Positions 55,458 to 62,931 of a DNA stretch of 64,000 nucleotides are shown here, piece after piece. The translations under genes were made by a program, and so were the position numbers. The notes beneath the pieces are model-generated. The model was not told where the DNA came from. It ran no database searches and saw only the letters and a program-made list of their open reading frames with translations. The stretch's first letter is position 1, and every line of letters starts with the position of its first letter. Origin of the DNA: Pseudomonas viridiflava (GTDB taxonomy: Bacteria > Pseudomonadota > Gammaproteobacteria > Pseudomonadales > Pseudomonadaceae); the NCBI RefSeq assembly GCF_003702045.1, contig NZ_RBTP01000028.1, positions 1 to 64,000 of the forward strand, given 5' to 3'.

Positions 55458-56540
55458 TCAGGATTTCCTGATATTGAACTGTTTTTCAGGGGGTCTGAAC
55501 CACTTCGGTTCATAAGAGAAGTCAGGGTATTTAGGGTCTGACTTTTTATAGGGATTTTTTTTAACCAGGCGCAGCCTTTGCTCACCCAGGGAATCGACCA
55601 TGATGCTTCCTGTGTAACCTTTAACCGGTAAGCCTGAGTGTTTGGATAACGCTGCCGCCATTGAGTTATGTTCACCCTGTGCCGAATAGCAGGCAATGAG
55701 TTTAATATCCTTGTAGCCTTCAACTGTCTTTGCGTTGAATGCGTTGGCAAATTCGGTGGGCGACGCGATCTTGTTCTGCATCTCGATTCCCTGTCTACCG
55801 AGTTTTGAGGCGTCAGCGCCATGACCTCTGATAACCAATTGCACGCCATCTGATTTTTTTGTTCTGTCATTGAGGTCGAGCCCGCGCCACACTCTATGGT
55901 TATACACACGCATTTCCTTGGGCGGTGGACGAAATCTTGTCGTGGCATTAACCAGCCTTCGTGACAGCGTTGACCACATTTCTGTAAGTGCTGAAATAAC
56001 AGGAATATGCCCGGTTGGATCCTCTACATTGACGGGATTACCCAAGCAATACGCATACCCATTAATCCCACCTTCGCCAAACGGACTGAAGCTGTCCGGG
56101 CTGTTGAACCTCATCAGCACCGTATTGAATGACCGGTAACCTGCGCCCAACACATAATGCCCGGTCACGGGGTCAACCCATTGGCCATTGAAGCCTGGAA
56201 GTTGGGCCGGGTCGTTCGATGGATCACGTTCGCCGTAGGCTGTATACGTAAAAGCCTGCTGTGGTGCTGCAATGACCGATCCCTGCTGATCAATTAAAAG
56301 CGGCAGGCAATCCAGATGGTTGCCAATCTGATTTTGCTGGGCCAGCACACGATCCTCTGTCTGGAGCAATGAATGCCATACAGCGCCTTGGATTTGGCTG
56401 GCCAAACGGTTCATTTTATAGAATAAAAACGCACCGGCCTGCCCACCCCTGTTGCAACTGGCCAAGCGATCTAGAGCATCGTAGCGATAGGTGCAGAGTA
56501 AAACTGATGCACTGCCACACATTGGCTTTTTTCCCATCAT
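55458..56540 (-). CDS. Short orphan Rhs-core protein with caspase-like (C80/CPD-like) C-terminus, between creC and creD
   Basis: This 360-residue protein has an Rhs core at about 14-178 (TYRYDALDRLASC, DQQGSVI, GQWVDPVTGHYVLGAGYRSFNTVLMRFN, GYAYCLGNPV) ending at VEDPTGH. Residues 180-360 carry IRGHG (His240) and LIACYS (Cys284), then SGLPVKGYTG and a YEPKWF motif. These match the gene at 48578 in order and spacing, so the two share one C-terminal domain family. It is inserted on the opposite strand into the 1.3 kb between creC and creD. No immunity-type gene is adjacent. The exact start is uncertain because no strong ribosome-binding site is present. Confidence 0.75.
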   Translation of the reverse strand: MMGKKPMCGSASVLLCTYRYDALDRLASCNRGGQAGAFLFYKMNRLASQIQGAVWHSLLQTEDRVLAQQNQIGNHLDCLPLLIDQQGSVIAAPQQAFTYTAYGERDPSNDPAQLPGFNGQWVDPVTGHYVLGAGYRSFNTVLMRFNSPDSFSPFGEGGINGYAYCLGNPVNVEDPTGHIPVISALTEMWSTLSRRLVNATTRFRPPPKEMRVYNHRVWRGLDLNDRTKKSDGVQLVIRGHGADASKLGRQGIEMQNKIASPTEFANAFNAKTVEGYKDIKLIACYSAQGEHNSMAAALSKHSGLPVKGYTGSIMVDSLGEQRLRLVKKNPYKKSDPKYPDFSYEPKWFRPPEKQFNIRKS

Positions 56541-56729
56541 GGCTGATCACGGGAATGAGTCTGTATGAGTTCGCTCAGGCCAACCAGCTAGTAGAACCAA
56601 TAGGTCGAGTCACGCTTGCCGCCAAGTATTACTCGACCTTGCTCAGCCACCACACAATCTCCACACCTCCCCCATGCTGTCTCCACATAGCCATTTCAGA
56701 CTCTGCCTATCAAAAAAGGGAGAGTCCCA

Positions 56730-58106
56730 ATGAATCGAAATCTGGCTGTAAAACTGGGCACCATTGCGTTGTTGATTCTGCTGCTGCTGATTCCGCTGTT
56801 GATGATCGGGAGCCTGATTACTGATCGGCAGTTGCAGCGTGACGGGGTCCTTGAGGATATCGCGCGCAGCTCCAGCTTCAGTCAGCGTCTGACCGGCCCG
56901 CTGCTGGTTGTGCCGTATCGCAAAAACGTTCGTATCTGGAAGACCAACGCGCAGACGCAAGAGCGTTACCTTGAAACCGCTTCCGAGCGCGGGCAGCTTT
57001 ATTTTCTGCCGGAGCGTTTCGAGCTTGATGGCAAGGTGCAGACCGAGCTGCGTTCACGAGGCATCTACGAGGCGCGGCTTTATCATGCCGATAACCACAT
57101 CAGTGGCCAGTTCGTGTTGCCCGAGCAACTGGGTTTGACCGAGGACTTTGCCGACTACACATTCGAGAAGCCTTATCTGGCGCTGGGCATCAGCGACATT
57201 CGCGGCATCGAAAGCTCGCCGAAGCTGCAGATGAACGGACAGACGCTGGATCTGTTGCCCGGTTCGCGGGTCGATTGGCTGGGCGAGGGTGTCAGCGCCA
57301 ACCTGCCGATGCTGGAAGGCCGTGAACAGGCCACGCTGGATTTCGCGTTCGATCTGCGCTTGCAAGGTACTGGCCAGTTCGAGATTGCGCCGGTAGGCAA
57401 GTCCAGCAATGTACAGCTCAGTGCCGACTGGCCACATCCAAGCTTCATCGGCAACTATTTACCGAGCCGTCGCGAGATCACGGGTCAGGGTTTCAGCGCC
57501 ACGTGGCAGGCCTCGTTCTTCTCCACCAACCTGGAAGATGCGCTCAGCCGCTGTCTGACGGCGCAGACCTGTGAGGACTTCAAAAGCCGCAGCTTTGGCG
57601 TGAGCTTCGTCGACCCGGTGGATCAGTACCTCAAAAGTGATCGGGCGATCAAATATGCGTTGCTGTTCATTGCGCTGACGTTTGCCGGATTCTTCCTCTT
57701 CGAAGTGCTGAAAAGCATGGCTGTACACCCGGTTCAATATGCACTGGTAGGTGCGGCGCTGGCGCTGTTTTACCTGATGCTGTTGTCACTGTCCGAGCAT
57801 TTGGGGTTTGCGGTGGCTTATCTGTTGTCGGCCAGCGCCTGCGTTTGTCTGATCGGATTCTATGTCTGCCATGTGCTACGCAGCGTGCGCCACGGAGCAG
57901 GTTTTGCGGCAGGTCTGAGTGCGCTGTACGGCATGCTGTATGGTCTGCTCAGCGCCGAGGATTACGCGCTGCTGATGGGGGCATTGCTGCTGTTCGGCCT
58001 GCTGAGCGTGTTTATGGTGCTGACCCGCAAACTGGACTGGTATGGCATTGCGATCAGTCGCCCTGGCCAGCCACTCGACGCCGCTGTGCAGCCATCTCAT
58101 GAGTAA
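56730..58106 (+). CDS. creD: CreD inner-membrane protein
   Basis: This 458-residue protein of the CreD family (PF06123) has an N-terminal TM helix (LLILLLLIPLLMIGSLI). A large periplasmic domain follows, with RSRGIYEARLYHADN and DIRGIESSPKLQMNG, then at least four C-terminal TM helices. It is the main output of CreBC and affects colicin or beta-lactam tolerance. GGGAG lies 5-8 bases before the ATG. In related genomes it directly follows creC. Here an Rhs gene on the opposite strand separates them. Confidence 0.92.
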   Translation: MNRNLAVKLGTIALLILLLLIPLLMIGSLITDRQLQRDGVLEDIARSSSFSQRLTGPLLVVPYRKNVRIWKTNAQTQERYLETASERGQLYFLPERFELDGKVQTELRSRGIYEARLYHADNHISGQFVLPEQLGLTEDFADYTFEKPYLALGISDIRGIESSPKLQMNGQTLDLLPGSRVDWLGEGVSANLPMLEGREQATLDFAFDLRLQGTGQFEIAPVGKSSNVQLSADWPHPSFIGNYLPSRREITGQGFSATWQASFFSTNLEDALSRCLTAQTCEDFKSRSFGVSFVDPVDQYLKSDRAIKYALLFIALTFAGFFLFEVLKSMAVHPVQYALVGAALALFYLMLLSLSEHLGFAVAYLLSASACVCLIGFYVCHVLRSVRHGAGFAAGLSALYGMLYGLLSAEDYALLMGALLLFGLLSVFMVLTRKLDWYGIAISRPGQPLDAAVQPSHE

Positions 58107-58222
58107 GTGGCTCGGCTTGCGCGAAGATCAGGCCCTGGCGCGCGGCCTGATCGTCATCATCACCAGCCAGCTGCCGGAGCCCTCACGTTCAACCGTACGC
58201 CCCGGCGAAAAATCACGCAGCC

Positions 58223-58852
58223 TCAGGCCGGTGGCTGCGTCGCCAGCATCGAAGGGCGCTGGCTGACTTCCAGATACCAGTTGGCCAGACGCGGATAGGC
58301 CCCGCGCCAGCGCAGGTCAGGCTGGCGGAAGTCCAGATAACCCAAGGCTGCCGCGACGCTGATGGACGCCACATCGAATGACGCGCTGAGTTCGGTGATG
58401 GCGTCTTGCTCGAGATAGCTGAGCGTGCGCTCGATCTTTGCCTGCTGGTTGTCCAGCCACAGATCCCAGTGTTTCTCGGCGGGGCGCAGCGCCGTTTCAT
58501 AGCGGATCAGGATGGCGGCGTCGAGCAGGGCATCGGCTAGCGAGGCGAGGGTCAGGCGTCTCCAGCGTGCAGAACCTTCGCGTGGGATCAGCGGGTTGCC
58601 GACATGCTGGTGGTCCAGATAGTCGAGGATGACCCGGCTGTCGTGGATCACATTACCATCGGCCAGGCGCAAGGCCGGAAGCTTGCCTGCCGGGTTGTCG
58701 CCGTTGAGTTCGTCAGACGGATTGACCGGTGTCAGCACCGTGGGATGCAAATGCACGCGGTCAACCTGACCGGTTTCATGAAGCATCACCACCACCTTGC
58801 GGGCGAAAGGAGAGGCTGCGTTGAAATACAACGTCATCTGGGGGGCAGACAT
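58223..58852 (-). CDS. Glutathione S-transferase family protein
   Basis: This 209-residue protein has a thioredoxin-fold N-terminal domain (YFNAASPFARKVVVMLHETG). The Pro and Asp-Ser of the glutathione site are in AGKLPALRLADGNVIHDSRVILDYLD. An all-helical C-terminal domain with FDVASISVAAALGYLDFR follows. Length and layout are typical of bacterial GSTs. The ATG at 58852 is chosen because AGGAA lies 7 bases upstream. The substrate cannot be told from the sequence. It converges with creD from the other side. Confidence 0.9.
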   Translation of the reverse strand: MSAPQMTLYFNAASPFARKVVVMLHETGQVDRVHLHPTVLTPVNPSDELNGDNPAGKLPALRLADGNVIHDSRVILDYLDHQHVGNPLIPREGSARWRRLTLASLADALLDAAILIRYETALRPAEKHWDLWLDNQQAKIERTLSYLEQDAITELSASFDVASISVAAALGYLDFRQPDLRWRGAYPRLANWYLEVSQRPSMLATQPPA

Positions 58853-58947
58853 GGGTGTTCCTCGACTGAGACAGGTCCATAGACTAGTCAGCGAGTGGTG
58901 CGACTGCAACCAGCCGCCTCCCACAGGTTATGCATTCAGGCGGATAC

Positions 58948-59062
58948 TGATGATCGTTCCCACGGTCCTGCGTGGTAACCCCGCCCAGGACGCTCCGCGT
59001 CCGCTCTCGAATGTGACGCAGAGCGTCACGGGAGGCATGCCCATGCAGAGCAATGGGCACGG
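58948..59062. repeat. REP-like palindromic repeats
   Basis: CGTTCCCACGGTCCTGCGTGG, GGACGCTCCGCGTCC and GTGACGCAGAGCGTCAC lie in series, ending with a GCATGCCCATGC...GGGCAC unit. This is the fullest copy of the family seen at 22885-23012. Confidence 0.8.
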
Positions 59063-59242
59063 TCAGTGACGCGCCAGCAACCCCCGGACACTCAACCCGG
59101 CGGCGATTCCCATGCCTGCCCACGCCAGCGTGTCCCACCAGCCATCGCCCAGCAATGCCGCAAACAGACCCGTGCCGGTCAGCAGCGCGATCCATGCGGG
59201 TTTGGCGAAGGTTTTCCAGAATCGGGACGGTTTGCCTGTCAT
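59063..59242 (-). CDS. Small membrane protein after the PepSY gene
   Basis: This 59-residue protein has two hydrophobic stretches (about 12-27 and 38-55). The start at 59242 overlaps the stop of the PepSY gene by one base (TAATG), so it is probably translationally coupled. Small proteins of this kind often follow PepSY genes in Pseudomonas iron-uptake loci. No function is recognised. Confidence 0.7.
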   Translation of the reverse strand: MTGKPSRFWKTFAKPAWIALLTGTGLFAALLGDGWWDTLAWAGMGIAAGLSVRGLLARH

Positions 59243-60372
59243 TACGGCACCTGCGCCTGACCGGCGTTTACCGTGCGGACGGCGCGTCGTCGTACCCACC
59301 ACAGGTAAACGCCGCTACCGAGCACGATGATGGTCAGCACATCCAGCGCGGCCCAGAGGATTTTCATCGGCATGCCGCCGTAGTCACCAAAGTGCAGCGG
59401 CTGCGACATGCCCAGCGCATCCATGTACCAGGGGCGCTCCACCACGGCGGTGACCTGCAGGGTTTGTGCATCGATCAGTACCGGTGTCGCCAGGTGCGCT
59501 CTCAGGTGCGTGTTGCCCTTGAGGAATACGGCGTAGTGATGCTCGCTGGAGAACCGCGTGCCGGGAAAGGCGATGAAGTCAGCCTGCATGCCGGGCGCGG
59601 CGGATTCGGCGATGTCCAGCAAGCGTGTGGCCGGTGCGCGTTGAGTCAGCGGCGGAGCGTCGCGATACGGCGCGATCATGGTGGCCAGGGCGTCGTTGCG
59701 CCAAGAGGCAATCAGCAGGTCGGCGCAAGCACTGATCACGCCCGTGACACCGACCACCAGCGCCCAGGTCAGCGTCACAATACCGATCAGGTTGTGCAGG
59801 TCCAGCCAGCGGGTTCGGGTTGATTTCTTCGCCCGTATCGTCCCGAATTCAAGCTTGCGCATGAAGGGCGAATACAGAACCGTCCCGGACACAATCGCCA
59901 CCACGAACAGCAATCCCATGAACGCCAGCAACAGTTTGCCCGGCAGTTCGGCATACATGTCCACATGCAGGCGCAGCATGACCATCATGAAACCACCATT
60001 GGCCGAGGGCATTTCCAGCGCTTCGCCGGTGCGGGCGTCCAGGGCGAAGGTATGGGAGGAATTGGGCTCAGTCCCTGCCGTCGCGGCGGTAATCGCCATT
60101 ACGCCATTGGGGGCTTCGTCGTCCCAGCCGAAGTACTGCATCACTTCGCCGGGACGATGGGCTTCGGCGGCCTTGGCCAATTGCTCCAGATTCAAGTGCG
60201 GCGTATCGGCAGGCATTTCCCGGTAATGCGGCGCATCGCCCAGCAGGTGGTCGATTTCATGGTGAAAGATCAGCGGCAGGCCGGTGATGGCCAGCATCAA
60301 CAGGAACAGTGTGCAGATCAGGCTGCTCCAGGTATGGACGACAGACCAGCGACGCACGGTTTGGCTTTTCAT
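59242..60372 (-). CDS. PepSY domain membrane protein (iron-uptake associated)
   Basis: This 376-residue protein of the PepSY-TM family has a first helix at about 13-33 with HTWSSLICTLFLLMLAITGLPLIFHHEID. Two PepSY-type periplasmic stretches and further helices follow (LLLAFMGLLFVVAIVSGTVLYSP, TLTWALVVGVTGVISACADL). The final helix is LWAALDVLTIIVLGSGVYLWWVRR. It is often found beside TonB receptors, where it may reduce ferric ions or process siderophores. It is downstream of fecIR, with 99 bases between its start and the fecR stop. Confidence 0.88.
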   Translation of the reverse strand: MKSQTVRRWSVVHTWSSLICTLFLLMLAITGLPLIFHHEIDHLLGDAPHYREMPADTPHLNLEQLAKAAEAHRPGEVMQYFGWDDEAPNGVMAITAATAGTEPNSSHTFALDARTGEALEMPSANGGFMMVMLRLHVDMYAELPGKLLLAFMGLLFVVAIVSGTVLYSPFMRKLEFGTIRAKKSTRTRWLDLHNLIGIVTLTWALVVGVTGVISACADLLIASWRNDALATMIAPYRDAPPLTQRAPATRLLDIAESAAPGMQADFIAFPGTRFSSEHHYAVFLKGNTHLRAHLATPVLIDAQTLQVTAVVERPWYMDALGMSQPLHFGDYGGMPMKILWAALDVLTIIVLGSGVYLWWVRRRAVRTVNAGQAQVP

Positions 60373-60471
60373 GGAGTATCCACAGAAGAAAGGGCAGGGC
60401 TCGTTAACGCTAAGCCGTATGAAACCTGGAAAGTGTCAGTACCGCGCACGGTTTGGGCTCGCCGCTGTGTT

Positions 60472-61455
60472 TCAGCGTTTTGCCGCAGTGGCGGCGTTCT
60501 TCGGCAGAACGGTAACCCACCAGGGCGTGTGTTCCTCGATCTGTACCGGGAGCGCGGGCAATAGCGCCTTGAGGGCGAGGTCGGTGTCGGTCAGTGGGAA
60601 ACTGCCGGTGATGCGCAGGTCTGCAACCTTCGGATCGACCCCCAGATGGCCCGCCCGATAACGGCCCACCTCCGCCAGCATGTCTTGCAGGCGAGCGTTG
60701 TCTACCACCAGCATGCCGCGTGTCCAGGCGTCTGCGCCCATTGGCAGGGCAAGCAACGGACCCAGCCCGTCACGGCTCAGGCGGATCTGTTGGCCTGCAC
60801 GCAATACCTGCTCTTGTGGGGTCTCGCGAGCGTGGGCGGCGACGGCTGATTCCAGCACGCTGAGCAGCGTGCCATCGGCGTCACGCCTGACCAGAAAACG
60901 CGTGCCGAGCGCACGCAGGCTGCCATCCGGGGTTTCCACGATGAAGGGCCGCGGGTCGTCATGATCGCCGGTCTGCACCAGTATTTCGCCGTCCTGCAGA
61001 ATCACCCGTCGCTGAGTGGCGTCGAAGCGCACATCGATGGCGCTGTGGGTGTTGAGGCGAATGACGGTGTTGTCCGCCAGACGAACCTCTCGCTGTTCAC
61101 CGGTTGCGGTGCGTTGGTCGGCGAGCCAGTAGTCCAGTCCCAAATAACGATCAGCGGTGAACAGCGCCAGACCGCAGGCCAGAAACACACCGGCCAGACC
61201 GCCACCGAGCTTGCGCAGGCTGCGCCGCAGGGTGCCTGGCGACTGCTGCAAAGCCTTGCGCGCCGGACCTGTGGGCAGGGCAAAGCGCTGATTGAGCATG
61301 CCCAGCTGACTCCAGGCGCGGGCATGCTCCTCGTCGGCTGCCAGCCAGCGGGCGAACTCGGCACGTTCGGCATCATTGCTGCTTGTCGAATCCAGGTTCA
61401 GTTGCCACTCGATGGCTGCATCCAGCACACGGGCCGAGACTGGACGTGCGTTCAT
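60472..61455 (-). CDS. fecR: FecR-type anti-sigma/sigma-regulator
   Basis: This 327-residue protein has an N-terminal cytoplasmic DUF4880 region (AAIEWQLNLDSTSSNDAERAEFARWLAADEEHARAWSQL). A single TM segment lies at about 90-110 (LGGGLAGVFLACGLALFTA). The periplasmic FecR domain has VRLADNTVIRLNTHSAIDVRFD and RALGTRFLVRRDADGTLLSVLES. It relays a signal from an outer-membrane receptor to FecI. The ATG at 61455 overlaps the fecI stop by four bases. The usual TonB receptor gene is not next to it. Confidence 0.92.
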   Translation of the reverse strand: MNARPVSARVLDAAIEWQLNLDSTSSNDAERAEFARWLAADEEHARAWSQLGMLNQRFALPTGPARKALQQSPGTLRRSLRKLGGGLAGVFLACGLALFTADRYLGLDYWLADQRTATGEQREVRLADNTVIRLNTHSAIDVRFDATQRRVILQDGEILVQTGDHDDPRPFIVETPDGSLRALGTRFLVRRDADGTLLSVLESAVAAHARETPQEQVLRAGQQIRLSRDGLGPLLALPMGADAWTRGMLVVDNARLQDMLAEVGRYRAGHLGVDPKVADLRITGSFPLTDTDLALKALLPALPVQIEEHTPWWVTVLPKNAATAAKR

Positions 61456-61970
61456 GTGGGTTCGCCGTACAGCGCTACATAGCACTGGCGCATGGCCCTG
61501 GCCAGATACTGCCTGACTCGTGAAACAGAGACGCCCAGGTGCTGGGCTATTTCGGCATGGCCCAGCCCGTCCAGGCGGCTGTAAAGGAAGGCCGCTCGCG
61601 CTTTGCCGGGTAATGTACAGAGCATGTCATCGATCGCTTTCAGGTCTTCCAGAATCAATAACTGCGTTTCAGGCGAGGGCTGGTCGGCTTCCGGAATTCG
61701 CATCAGTTCACTGAGATAGGCCTGTTCCAGCGCGGCACGTCGGAAGTGGTCGAACATCAGGCCTTTCGCAACGGCCGCCAGAAACGCACGAGGCTCTCTG
61801 GGCGATTGCAATTCGTCGCGACCCAGCAAGCGGACGAACGTGTCCTGACTCAAGTCCTGCGCGCGTTGCGGGCAGGAAATAGTGCGCCGAAGCCAGGCCA
61901 GCAGCCAACCGCGATGATCGCGATACAACGCACCAACGATCTCGCTATGTGGGCTTGGGACTGACGACAC
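61452..61970 (-). CDS. fecI: FecI-type ECF sigma factor
   Basis: This 172-residue sigma-70 family ECF factor has region 2 (DLSQDTFVRLLG, PRAFLAAVAKGLMFDHFRR) and region 4 (CTLPGKARAAFLYSRLDGLGHAEIAQHLGVSVSRVRQYLARAM). The start is GTG at 61970. Iron-type FecI factors have this length. A Fur-like box lies just upstream, and fecR follows with a four-base overlap. It would direct RNA polymerase to a receptor promoter when the receptor signals through FecR. Confidence 0.93.
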   Translation of the reverse strand: MSSVPSPHSEIVGALYRDHRGWLLAWLRRTISCPQRAQDLSQDTFVRLLGRDELQSPREPRAFLAAVAKGLMFDHFRRAALEQAYLSELMRIPEADQPSPETQLLILEDLKAIDDMLCTLPGKARAAFLYSRLDGLGHAEIAQHLGVSVSRVRQYLARAMRQCYVALYGEPT

Positions 61971-61995
61971 GAACGGCCTCGATGAGAAGAATCGA

Positions 61996-62018
61996 ACTAA
62001 AGAGAATCATTCGCGATT
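61996..62018 (-). promoter_or_regulatory. Candidate Fur box upstream of fecI
   Basis: AAAGAGAATCATTCGCGATT (read on the plus strand) has the AAT/ATT spacing of Fur sites, with the core GAATGATTCTC on the minus strand. It lies 26-48 bases before the GTG start, as expected for an iron-repressed fecI promoter. Confidence 0.6.
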
Positions 62019-62079
62019 GTGACAGGGCGTGCGGATAGTGGCAATTGGCGTCTGTCGGCTGGGACAGACGCCGACGTCA

Positions 62080-62160
62080 GATCGTCCCCAGGCTCCAGTG
62101 TGGAAATGCGACTCGGATGTTCAGATTCACGCCCGGGACGCTCTGCGTCCCAATGGCACT
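62080..62160. repeat. REP-like degenerate repeat
   Basis: GTCCCCAGGCTCCAGTGTGG and GGGACGCTCTGCGTCCC resemble the family at 58948. The second part is a good palindrome and the first is worn. Confidence 0.6.
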
Positions 62161-62204
62161 GATTCCCTGGATATTCAGGTCGGGCGCCGAACGCAATCAG
62201 ATGA

Positions 62205-62918
62205 TCAAAACGAATGCGATTGCTTGCGTCTGCGCCACTGTCCCAGGCATTCCTCCAAACGGAGCGGGCTGTCGATCTGCTGGCGACGGGCGTGGCTGAA
62301 GAGGATCAGTGCCAGTTCGGCGGTGACCAACGCATCGGCGCTGGCGTTGTGGCGCTCCTCGGCGTGCAGGCCGAAGAAGCGCGTCCAGTCGTCCAGCCCG
62401 GCATGGCGCAGGTTGGCCTGTTCACACAGCATCGGCGCTATCTCCGCGATGTCGAAAAAGGGATGCAGCAGGCGATACCCAAGGCTGTCTTTCAAGGCGC
62501 GGGACAACATGTGCTGGTCGAACGGCGCATGAAAACCCAGCACCGGGCTGTCGCCCAGAAACGCCATGAAATCCAGCAGCGCCTCCACCGGTTCGCAGCC
62601 CGCTGCAATGGCACTGGGTGCCAGGCCGTGGATCAACACCGCCGGACTGACCTTGTGATCGACGCGCAGCAAGGTGCGTTCGAATTGCTGGCCCAGATCG
62701 ATGGCGCCGTCCTCAATCACCACCGCACCGATGGACAGCACCTGGTCGCGGTTCATGTTCAGCCCGCTGGTTTCCAGGTCCAGCACCACCCAGCGCTGCT
62801 GTCGCAACGGCTTGTCGCTCAGCTTTGCGCAGGATTGCAATGCCCCGAGTCGTTGCAACTGGTGGCTTTGCAGCGGTACTTTTTTAGGCCGTGGTCGCAG
62901 CCAATCGAGCAGGTTCAT
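62205..62918 (-). CDS. DEDD-type 3'-5' exonuclease (DnaQ/epsilon-like)
   Basis: This 237-residue protein has the exonuclease motifs of the DnaQ fold. Exo I is VVLDLETSGLNMNRDQVLSIG, with Asp and Glu. Exo II lies in GFHAPFDQHMLSRAL. Exo III is HNASADALVTAELAL (His and Asp, so DEDDh). It has only the exonuclease domain, like the PolC-type epsilon paralogues rather than the full DnaQ. It lies 13 bases after the DUF294 gene on the same strand, which suggests co-transcription. Confidence 0.9.
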   Translation of the reverse strand: MNLLDWLRPRPKKVPLQSHQLQRLGALQSCAKLSDKPLRQQRWVVLDLETSGLNMNRDQVLSIGAVVIEDGAIDLGQQFERTLLRVDHKVSPAVLIHGLAPSAIAAGCEPVEALLDFMAFLGDSPVLGFHAPFDQHMLSRALKDSLGYRLLHPFFDIAEIAPMLCEQANLRHAGLDDWTRFFGLHAEERHNASADALVTAELALILFSHARRQQIDSPLRLEECLGQWRRRKQSHSF

Positions 62919-62931
62919 AGGAGGCCAATAT

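Noticed and set aside
55391..56729. CreB-binding cre tag upstream of creD
   Set aside because: I could not find two properly spaced TTCAC half-sites in the gap on either strand.
58099..58266. Plus-strand frame just after creD
   Set aside because: It starts inside the creD end in another frame, has no features and overlaps the end of the opposite GST gene.
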